Below are positions 53,892 through 64,000 of a DNA stretch of 64,000 nucleotides, piece by piece. Under the pieces are notes generated by a model. It was not told where the DNA came from and did not search any database. It saw only the letters and a list, made by a program, of their open reading frames with translations. The translations under genes and the position numbers were made by a program. This DNA is from Marinobacter sp. LV10R510-11A (GTDB lineage: Bacteria; Pseudomonadota; Gammaproteobacteria; Pseudomonadales; Oleiphilaceae). The stretch's first letter is position 1; each line of letters opens with the position of its first letter. Where the stretch lies: NCBI RefSeq assembly GCF_900215155.1, contig NZ_LT907980.1:1302001-1366000 (forward strand), read 5' to 3'.

Positions 53892-55664
53892 ATGACTCTC
53901 CCCACTGTTCCGCCAGCAATAGAGCCGGCGGAGATAAGCTGGCACCACGGCGTTCCCGAATCCAAGCAATTCGGGGATGGCTATTTCAGCTGCAAGAAAG
54001 GGCTGGAAGAATTTCGTTGCGCGTTTATTGAACACAACAATCTGCCCGCGCGTTTCTCCTGTGTTTCTGAAGCAGGCTCTTTCGTGGTTGCAGAGGCCGG
54101 GTTTGGTTCAGGCCTAAGCTTTCTTGCCACATGGCAAGCTTGGCTAGCCTGGGGCCCATCCCACGCAGCGACACTTCATTTCGTCGCCTCTGAACGTTTT
54201 CCGCTGACCTCGCAGGATCTCAAAAAAGCGCTTTTGGTGTGGCCAGAGCTCGGGGAACTAGCTGAGGAACTGGTTGCCAGTTACCCACCACTGGTTCGAG
54301 GCACCCACCGCATTGTTTTGGCCGGAGGCCGGGTTCGCCTGACACTGTTCTTTGGTGACATGCACGACGCCTGGAACACACTGAGCTTTAAGGCCGATGC
54401 TTGGGTACTGAACGGTTTTGAGCCAGCTATAGCCCCTGAAACCTGGCAAAAACCTGCTATTAGCGAGGTCTGCCAACACAGCAAGCCAGGTGCGTCTAAA
54501 GCGCCGGTGCCCTCCGTGGCTTTAATTGGGGCTGGCATTGCCGGGTGCCTGCTCGCGAACAACCTTGCCCGCAGAGGCTATGTCGTTACGCTAATAGATG
54601 CTGCAGATGAACCCGCATCAGCCGCATCCGGCAATCTTCAGGGCGCCATGTATGTAAAACTCGGCGTGGAGTTTAACCATCAAACCGAACTCGCCCTCTC
54701 TTCACTAACGTTCAGCCAGCGGTATTACGCCCCGTATCGGGACCAGTACTGGCACCCAACCGGCCTGATTCAACTGGCTTGGAGTGACACTGAACAGTCT
54801 CGCCAGCGTCGGTTTATTGAGCGTAACCAATACCCCGAAGACCTTCTGCACCCGGTCACCCGGCAGGAAGCTGAAGCGCTTACAGGCACCAGCCTCATGA
54901 GCGGTGGCTTATGGTTTCCCGGTTGCGGTTGGCTGGAGCCCGGCAAACTTTGTAAATCCCTTGCGAAGCATTCGGGCATTCGCAAGGTGCTCACTTACTC
55001 GGTTGAGAAAATCGAGCCGTCTGAGGGCGAATGGCATATTTCCGGAACCGACCCGGACAACCCGGACATTCGCGCAGATCAAGTGGTTATCTGCGCCGGG
55101 CACCTGACCCCACAATTGATCCCGGGCTCGGGTAGTTTCCGCTTCAAGGCTATTCGTGGGCAGGTCACTCACTTACCTGAACCCCTGATCAACAGCCCTC
55201 AGGCTGTGATTTGCGGCGCACGCTATCTCAACCCTGCCCACGGCCTCCAGGGCGAACGGCTAGCCGTTATCGGCGCTACGTTTGATCTTCACAGCGATGA
55301 GCCTGCCCCCACAACTGAGAGCCACCGAGAGAATATCCGGGAGCTTTCATCAATGGTGCCAAACATCCTCTCAGAAGATATGGCCGCCGGGGATCTTCCG
55401 GGGCAGCTTGCGGGGCGCGTTGGGTTTCGTTGCACAACCCATGACTATCAGCCCGTAGCCGGGCCGCTTTGTGATATAGAGGGGCAAGAAGTGGAAGGGC
55501 TTTATCTTTTGACTGGTATGGGTAGTAAGGGCCTCACCTATGCGCCTCTGCTCGCGGAATTTGTAGCGGACCAGTTAACGGGGCAACCTAGCGCCCTGCC
55601 GATATCCCTAGCAAAAAGGCTGACGACCGCGCGCATGCGACAACTAAAGGTGGCGTCTTCGTAA
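53892..55664 (+). CDS. mnmC: tRNA mnm5s2U34 biosynthesis bifunctional protein MnmC (methyltransferase half eroded)
   Basis: MnmC finishes mnm5s2U at the tRNA wobble position. The C-terminal FAD oxidoreductase (~residues 215-590) is intact: VALIGAGIAGCLLANNLARR, GNLQGAMYVKLG, GFRCTTHDYQPVAGPL, TGMGSKGLTYAPLLAEF. The N-terminal MnmD domain begins normally (PESKQFGDGYFS, VVAEAGFGSGLSFLATWQAW), but its LDGF motif reads LNGFEPA, and the ~55 residues that should follow up to the FAD domain are absent without a frameshift. At 590 residues it is shorter than the usual 620-690. The methyltransferase activity is doubtful. Confidence 0.88.
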   Translation: MTLPTVPPAIEPAEISWHHGVPESKQFGDGYFSCKKGLEEFRCAFIEHNNLPARFSCVSEAGSFVVAEAGFGSGLSFLATWQAWLAWGPSHAATLHFVASERFPLTSQDLKKALLVWPELGELAEELVASYPPLVRGTHRIVLAGGRVRLTLFFGDMHDAWNTLSFKADAWVLNGFEPAIAPETWQKPAISEVCQHSKPGASKAPVPSVALIGAGIAGCLLANNLARRGYVVTLIDAADEPASAASGNLQGAMYVKLGVEFNHQTELALSSLTFSQRYYAPYRDQYWHPTGLIQLAWSDTEQSRQRRFIERNQYPEDLLHPVTRQEAEALTGTSLMSGGLWFPGCGWLEPGKLCKSLAKHSGIRKVLTYSVEKIEPSEGEWHISGTDPDNPDIRADQVVICAGHLTPQLIPGSGSFRFKAIRGQVTHLPEPLINSPQAVICGARYLNPAHGLQGERLAVIGATFDLHSDEPAPTTESHRENIRELSSMVPNILSEDMAAGDLPGQLAGRVGFRCTTHDYQPVAGPLCDIEGQEVEGLYLLTGMGSKGLTYAPLLAEFVADQLTGQPSALPISLAKRLTTARMRQLKVASS

Positions 55665-55739
55665 TCAATCACTGTTAATGATCTGCACTCACCCGCCGAT
55701 ACGCTGTATGAAAGGTTTGTTTTCCAGAGGGTAAGACAG

Positions 55740-56372
55740 GTGTCTATTTTTGTTAGCGAACCAGGCCGTCCAATAGGGACAAGATTACCGGACGTACTCC
55801 GGGGGCGTCGCGTGGGCAATGTCAGCGAGCTGGCAGAGAGCCAACCGATCAACCCTGAGCGTGGCGAAGCAACGGATGCTGAGTTTCAGCTAGCGGCGCA
55901 ATCCGGCCGGCATCGCGCGTTGGAAGAGTACGGAGCGGCCGCCGCCGGCGAACGCAAGGAACAGCGGCCTTATCTACCGATCTCCTCTATTTTCACCCCT
56001 GCAGTTTACACCTTACCCGCCTCCGCAACTGTCGCAGAAGCAATCACCACCATGTCCGAGCAAGGCGCAAATCACTTGGTTGTTACCGCAGACACTCATG
56101 TTGCCGGGCTCGTAGCGCAACAGTGGCTTCTGGCCTGGCTTCACGAGCACCAAGGCGATGCCATGAGCCAGAGCCTGATTCACATAGAGTTACCGGCATT
56201 TCTGACGGCCTCTCCTGAAACCGATGCTCACCAGCTTGCTAGGCTGATGCTGGCGCACCGGCTCAATGCCGCGCTAGTTGTGGACTCTCATAATGAGCCC
56301 GTGGGTGTCGTCACCAGCACGGACTATTTACGGTTGTATGCCAGCGCCGATGGCCAGCAAGGCAGTGTTTAG
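55740..56372 (+). CDS. CBS-pair domain protein
   Basis: A 210-residue soluble protein. An uncharacterised N-terminal part (~80 residues, AAQSGRHRALEEYGAAAAG) is followed by two CBS domains (SIFTPAVYTLPASATVAEAI, then ETDAHQLARLMLAHRLNAAL and VGVVTSTDYLRLY). CBS pairs bind adenosine nucleotides. Start 55740 is GTG. Partner unknown. Confidence 0.8.
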   Translation: MSIFVSEPGRPIGTRLPDVLRGRRVGNVSELAESQPINPERGEATDAEFQLAAQSGRHRALEEYGAAAAGERKEQRPYLPISSIFTPAVYTLPASATVAEAITTMSEQGANHLVVTADTHVAGLVAQQWLLAWLHEHQGDAMSQSLIHIELPAFLTASPETDAHQLARLMLAHRLNAALVVDSHNEPVGVVTSTDYLRLYASADGQQGSV

Positions 56373-56383
56373 GATGTCAGCAA

Positions 56384-59113
56384 CTAAGGGGTCAGCAACA
56401 CACCCTCGGGGCTGAACAGCAATATCACCCACTTTGAACCCTGGCGTGTCAGCGCTACAATTTCGTCATCCCGGTAGTTAGCGAGTCGTGTGATCTCTGA
56501 GTCACCAGCATTGAGCTGGTAGCGCCACCGGTTTCGGAATACGTCACTTTCTTCGTCTGGCTCCGCTTCGGGCACCAGTGACATTCGAGCGATTATTGCG
56601 GAGCTGCTGCCGCTGGTACTGGCAGAGCCGGTGAAGTCGCCATCGGTAAGGCCTGCAGCGACCAAGTCACCGGAAAATCCGGTTAGTGCAGCGAACTGCT
56701 CTGTGGACGCATCCCCTTCATCATTCAGATTGAACGCCCGGACAACGTCGCCGCCAATGGTGTAGCCGAGTACAAAACCGCTTTCGCTAGAGATAGGCGT
56801 GCTCGTCAGGCTCAAGCTGCCCTCTTCCTCTTCGTTTTCCTCTTCTACCTGCGTAACCGTGTATTTATTACTACCGTTGCCCAGTAACCACAAGGTGCTT
56901 CCTTCCACTACACCGCTGGTAACATGCTCATCTGCACCGGTGCCGCGCTGATTTACGGTGAGGCTACCGTCTCCAGATGCCGTGGCGTAAAAATACGCGT
57001 CCTGCCCTCCCAATGAAGACTCACCGTTAACGGCGCCCTGGGCAGACCCGAATAATAGCGGGCTTATACCTTCGGCATCTCCACCCGCAACCTCGTCATT
57101 TGCGGAAGATCCGGCCTGGCGCGTCCAGGCCAACTCTGCAATAAAACCGTTTCCATCAGCCAGTGAATCTATACGCTGCAGAAAACTGTCAACCCCCCCT
57201 GCAGATTTTTGTTCTGGCCATTCGCCATCAGTCTCGCCGGCAATCACAACAAAACCACTTGCAGAGTTGATGCCTGCCCAGCGAACCACATCGTCGCCTG
57301 CAGTGCCCGTGCGAGTCGTCCAGGTTTCAACATACTCACCCGCGTTACTTGTTTCGTCGTACCAGTACAATGAACTGACAACATCCTTGCCGCCCAGCCC
57401 TGTCGTGCCGTTTGCTTCGGCATCTGTGCTGTAAGCCACCACAAGCTCAAAGCGGTCGCTCTTGATGTTGTTCTTTGTTACTTGGCGCTTGGCCAAGCTG
57501 ATCACCGGCTCCGGCGCGGACAACTGGTCTCCCGGTGCCGATACCTCAAGCCCCTGAAGCAAGTCACCCTTTTGATCGAATAGTCGCACCAGAACCCTGT
57601 CGTTATCCGCGCTATCGTACCCGGCTACAAACATTCTGCCGGCATGTCCCACGGCCATATCGGTTGCGACAAAATCACCGCCGGGGTTTGTAATCAACGG
57701 AGACGTAAGCTCATTGATACTAACCCGGAGCATGCTCTCGCTCGCCGCCCGGGCGTAGTTTTCTCGGCCAAGTTGAAAGACCGAATTCAAGCTTAGCAGA
57801 ATAAAACGATCGTCTGGGCCAGGGTTAGAATAGGAGGCAGAATCAGCAATATTCACCGTAAATCTAACCTCATCGGTACCCTCCAAAAACTCGAGCTCAT
57901 CATTCGGCAGGGTTGTACTGAACTCAGTACCGAGCCGGGCTGAGGAATCTTCCGAATGCCCCAGCTTGGCTCGGATTGTTCCGTCGCGCTCACCAGTCAG
58001 GCGCGCAACGTATGTCCGGGAGCCACCAACATTCAGCGTATCCCGTGTTCCACCATGCATGGTTTCCAGGCTTACCGTCGGCTCGTTATCATCAATCACC
58101 AGTGTGGTACGCACGCCGCCATTGGTTTCTCCCAGCCCTGCAAGGCCAGAACGTACTTCCGTCAGATCCAGACGTGCCGACTCTGTAGGCTCGGGAAAGC
58201 TGTCATCAACCACTTCAAGTCGAATATAGCACTCGGTAATTCCAGGCTCGAATGTGATAACACCTCCCGTATAGACTCCGGTGTTATCGGCTTCATAGGT
58301 CAAATAGGGAAGATCTTCCAACAGTGGGTCACTGGCGCTACCAAGAGCCACGATATCCTGACCAGGAATGGCATCACCAGCGTTTGCCTGGCTGTGATCG
58401 CAGCGTTGATGAGGGCCTGTAATCCCCGGATCGCAGCTAGAGGCGTCGTAATCTGATGTTAGTTCGAACGCTACGGCTACTCGGGTTACTGAGGGCCGAT
58501 CCAGTATCACTTTTGCGAAAACCGGCCGGGTAGGCAGGGTAAGATCGCGGGTACCGGAGACATCACCATTGTCATCGTATGTATTAATGGTAAAGCTGTG
58601 CTCCCCTTTCGTCTCCAAATCCGGCAATTCACAACGCTCCCGACGGGTGTCCGGAATGGTCGGAGAGACACCTTCTGTAAACGTTTCTGCTTCAAGTGAC
58701 AGGGCATTGTATTTCACTTCAATATCGAACGGCTGGGCACCTGCCATTTGGCCATCGGTGCTCACCAAATTAATACCTGTTAGCTTACCGAGATCGGCAT
58801 CGCCGCGGGCACCACCCGTGAGGCCAGGCACACCGCGCATGATAATGCCTTGCCGGGCTTTGTTGCTGGTATCTTCAAGGGCCAGCCAGGAAGGGGTATT
58901 CGTCAGCGTGTAGTCGAGTATGTCTTCGCCGCCGTATGCACCAAAGTTGTAGTAATACTCCACACCCAAATAGGCAGTCGTCGGTGGAATGCCCAGAATG
59001 GTTGGCTGATCCGGATCTTTCTCGGTTTTACAGCCTGAGGCAGTAACGACAAGCAGCAATACAGCAGCAACCTGCATGGAGATGACAGTGCGGGGAAACA
59101 ACTCGGCGCGCAT
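56384..59113 (-). CDS. Large surface lipoprotein with Ig-like and Calx-beta-like regions
   Basis: A 909-residue lipoprotein: signal peptide ending in lipobox TASGC (C28). A cadherin/Ig-like segment (~40-120) with PTTAYLGVEYYYNFGAYGGE and TPSWLALED resembles putative-Ig (He_PIG) domains. Two Calx-beta-like segments follow (~190-330 and ~335-450), then a C-terminal part with repeated VVIAGETDGEWPEQKSAGG-like blades, suggestive of a beta-propeller. Poorly conserved style, acidic, secreted: probably an adhesin-like or carbohydrate-interacting protein. Function not known. Confidence 0.6.
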   Translation of the reverse strand: MRAELFPRTVISMQVAAVLLLVVTASGCKTEKDPDQPTILGIPPTTAYLGVEYYYNFGAYGGEDILDYTLTNTPSWLALEDTSNKARQGIIMRGVPGLTGGARGDADLGKLTGINLVSTDGQMAGAQPFDIEVKYNALSLEAETFTEGVSPTIPDTRRERCELPDLETKGEHSFTINTYDDNGDVSGTRDLTLPTRPVFAKVILDRPSVTRVAVAFELTSDYDASSCDPGITGPHQRCDHSQANAGDAIPGQDIVALGSASDPLLEDLPYLTYEADNTGVYTGGVITFEPGITECYIRLEVVDDSFPEPTESARLDLTEVRSGLAGLGETNGGVRTTLVIDDNEPTVSLETMHGGTRDTLNVGGSRTYVARLTGERDGTIRAKLGHSEDSSARLGTEFSTTLPNDELEFLEGTDEVRFTVNIADSASYSNPGPDDRFILLSLNSVFQLGRENYARAASESMLRVSINELTSPLITNPGGDFVATDMAVGHAGRMFVAGYDSADNDRVLVRLFDQKGDLLQGLEVSAPGDQLSAPEPVISLAKRQVTKNNIKSDRFELVVAYSTDAEANGTTGLGGKDVVSSLYWYDETSNAGEYVETWTTRTGTAGDDVVRWAGINSASGFVVIAGETDGEWPEQKSAGGVDSFLQRIDSLADGNGFIAELAWTRQAGSSANDEVAGGDAEGISPLLFGSAQGAVNGESSLGGQDAYFYATASGDGSLTVNQRGTGADEHVTSGVVEGSTLWLLGNGSNKYTVTQVEEENEEEEGSLSLTSTPISSESGFVLGYTIGGDVVRAFNLNDEGDASTEQFAALTGFSGDLVAAGLTDGDFTGSASTSGSSSAIIARMSLVPEAEPDEESDVFRNRWRYQLNAGDSEITRLANYRDDEIVALTRQGSKWVILLFSPEGVLLTP

Positions 59114-59305
59114 GGAAAAATCCGTTTCAAAACGTTGTTGTTATGGCAGTGCGTGCACGCGGGTTCGAGCCAGCGATTTACACACCGTTACAGAACAACA
59201 CCATGTTAGCCAGTTTCGGAAACGGGGTATCTGCGCGAGTTCTCAGATTCACCGGCCGGCCACAGTCCCGCGGGCTTGGATTCCTGCAAACTGTGACGCG
59301 AGTGC

Positions 59306-62334
<3,029 letters not shown>

Positions 62335-62482
62335 AGTGCTGCTGTCCTGTTTGCAGATCGGATCCGGGAGCGAATAAAGTGCTCTGGCTGCTACTTTAAA
62401 AAAAGCGCGTAATGAATACAACGCAAAGCCATGTCACATGGCCTTTTTGTCATTGTTGTCGGAATTTTGGTCAGGCCGTTTT

Positions 62483-64000
62483 TCAGGCTTCCACCAGTGC
62501 AACCGCCTCCTCTACATCCACGGTGACCAGGCGGGAGCAACCTGGTTCGTGCATGGTAACACCCATAAGTTGATCGGCCATTTCCATGGCAATCTTGTTG
62601 TGGGTTATGTAGATAAACTGAACCTGGTTCGACATTTCCTTGACCAGATTGGCATAGCGGCCAACGTTTGCATCGTCCAAGGGCGCATCAACTTCATCCA
62701 GCATACAGAAAGGCGCGGGGTTGAGTTGGAAAATGGAGAACACCAAGGCAATGGCAGTTAATGCTTTTTCGCCACCCGAAAGCAGATGAATTGTACTGTT
62801 TTTCTTGCCTGGCGGGCGCGCCATGATTGTCACACCCGTCTCTAGAAGGTCTTCGCCGGTGAGTGCCAGATAGGCGTTGCCGCCGCCAAATACTTTTGGA
62901 AACAGAGTTTGAAGGCCTCCATTTACTTGATCAAAGGTTTCCTTGAAGCGCTGGCGGGTTTCTCGATCGATTTTTCGGATGGCGGTATCTAGAATTTCCA
63001 GCGCTTCGGTTAAGTCGTCATGTTGGCTGTCGAGATAGGTTTTGCGTTCGCTCTGAACCTGGTACTCGTCAATCGCCGCTAGGTTGATCGCCCCAAGGCG
63101 CTGAATACGGCTGCCGACTCGGTCAAGTTCTGCTGCCCATTCGTCTTGGTTTGCCTTCTCGGGCAACTGCGACAGTATGTCCTGAAGCTTTACATCCAGC
63201 TCCTCTAACTGCTCGATATAATTTCCTGAGCGGATCTCCAGTGCTTGGGACTCCATCTTCAGCTTTTCCAGCTTAGAGCGGACGTCCTGAATTCGGTGAT
63301 CTGTACCGCTTCTGCCCTGCTCTTTTTCCCGCACTTCGCGATCAATTTCTTCCAGTGCATCACGCGCTACACCAAGCTTTTCTTCCTCGGCAAGCCGGCG
63401 ATCCAGCAGCCCTTCAAGCTGCATCTGCAGGTCTTCCATGGGCTCTTCGGCACTTTCCCAGGACTCCCTGAGCATTTCCAGGCGCTCCTCCAGACGCTCT
63501 TTCTGCATTTGCATTCGGTCGATGGTCTGGCCCAAACCATCCCGTTGACTGCTGAGCGTTTGCAGTTGTAATTGCAGCTGATGGGCATGATCTCGGTCGT
63601 GGCGGGCTTCCTGTCGCAGGTCATCCAGCTTTTCCCGAAGCAGGTCACGCTGCTCAAGCAGGCGCTCTTTTTCGTCGTCGCTATCTTCCGTCAGGGCCAG
63701 CGCCTGTTGCCATTCTTCACGGGCAATGCCGAGGTTTTCCTGCTGGCTTTCCAGGTTCAGGGCTACATCAGACACGTCCTCGTGAATGCGTGCGAGGCGT
63801 GCATCGATCTGTTCGGCACGGGCGCGTAGCCCACTAACTTTAGAGACCACCAGGCTAAGCTCACGGTCTGTTTCGCTCAGCCGTGCTTGGGCACCATCCC
63901 TTGCAGCTTCCGCCCTTTCAGTACGCTCCTGCAGGGCCTCATAACGCGCACTCACTTCCTCCAGGGCCTGCTCAGCTTGCGCCAAGTGGCTTGCTAGCTC
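62483..64000 (-). CDS. smc: Chromosome segregation protein SMC (partial)
   Basis: The C-terminal ~505 residues of SMC; the gene runs off the right edge. Long coiled coil (heptads across ~residues 1-260 of the visible part), then the C-terminal head with [20 protein letters not shown] (ABC signature) and [19 protein letters not shown] (Walker B). Condensin-type ATPase that organises the chromosome. 148 bp upstream of zipA. Confidence 0.95.
   Translation of the reverse strand, partial: ELASHLAQAEQALEEVSARYEALQERTERAEAARDGAQARLSETDRELSLVVSKVSGLRARAEQIDARLARIHEDVSDVALNLESQQENLGIAREEWQQALALTEDSDDEKERLLEQRDLLREKLDDLRQEARHDRDHAHQLQLQLQTLSSQRDGLGQTIDRMQMQKERLEERLEMLRESWESAEEPMEDLQMQLEGLLDRRLAEEEKLGVARDALEEIDREVREKEQGRSGTDHRIQDVRSKLEKLKMESQALEIRSGNYIEQLEELDVKLQDILSQLPEKANQDEWAAELDRVGSRIQRLGAINLAAIDEYQVQSERKTYLDSQHDDLTEALEILDTAIRKIDRETRQRFKETFDQVNGGLQTLFPKVFGGGNAYLALTGEDLLETGVTIMARPPGKKNSTIHLLSGGEKALTAIALVFSIFQLNPAPFCMLDEVDAPLDDANVGRYANLVKEMSNQVQFIYITHNKIAMEMADQLMGVTMHEPGCSRLVTVDVEEAVALVEA

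Noticed and set aside
59143..59290. tRNA-like GCGGGTTCGAGCC stretch before the large lipoprotein gene
   Set aside because: A T-loop-like string only; no acceptor or anticodon arm can be folded around it.

Overview
The window looks like the chromosome of a marine gammaproteobacterium close to Marinobacter. This is inferred from gene content and order (gacA-uvrC-pgsA, cheR-cheV next to flgA-flgM-flgN, ligA-zipA-smc, thiBPQ, a four-gene MCE lipid-transport operon), not from a database match. A foreign, mosaic island fills roughly 18.6-45.3 kb and ends on the right at a tRNA-Ser(GGA) gene.

Left chromosomal part (1-18.6 kb): the thiamine importer thiB(partial)-thiP-thiQ; an MCE-type lipid ABC transporter (permease with a fused N-terminal STAS-like domain, ATPase, MlaD-like protein, lipoprotein); the convergent gacA-uvrC-pgsA operon, whose uvrC carries a one-base frameshift; a small YheU-like protein; azlC-azlD; a DUF1330 protein; an AEC transporter; a DUF938 methyltransferase; a wrecked chrA; and a TetR regulon (AhpD-like protein, YghU-type enzyme, haloacid dehalogenase). 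That regulon has two paired palindromic operators of identical geometry, but its TetR gene has lost the DNA-binding domain. A VOC (glyoxalase-fold) gene is then cut by a decayed IS30 element.

Island (18.6-45.3 kb): the core is an iron-sulfur module. A MarR-type repressor with a six-cysteine C-terminal tail (27.4-28.0 kb) heads a leftward group of Fe-S enzymes (gltB, gltD, aconitase). It is divergent from a rightward assembly operon: sufB-sufC-sufD-sufA, a 45-residue protein, and an unusual fusion of the NfuA N-terminal domain to SufT. A second divergon sits at 44.2 kb. There a truncated copy of the same marR faces a leftward operon of late-acting Fe-S factors: bolA, CGFS glutaredoxin, a rhodanese scrap, Mrp-DUF971, an Nfu1-like scaffold, SelO, a Sel1-repeat protein and erpA. 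The two divergons share a 49-bp promoter block (42 of 49 identical) containing the same 19-bp operator. No cysteine desulfurase is present. Between the two halves lies a patchwork: a TPP-riboswitch-controlled EamA transporter with a Nudix hydrolase, a secreted small protein, integrase, IS66 and ISNCY remnants, and decapitated aldo/keto reductase and thiD genes. The right end is an IS5-family element fused in frame to an integrase C-terminus 77 bp from tRNA-Ser.

Right chromosomal part (45.4-64 kb): isochorismatase-fold hydrolase, cupin protein, lipocalin, MFS transporter, cheR, cheV, flgA, flgM (sigma-28 promoter visible), flgN, a protein with two MshEN-like c-di-GMP motifs, a periplasmic prolyl isomerase, mnmC (methyltransferase half eroded), a CBS-pair protein, a large lipoprotein, ligA, zipA and the 3' part of smc.

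All product calls rest on reading motifs and family resemblance; no searches were run.
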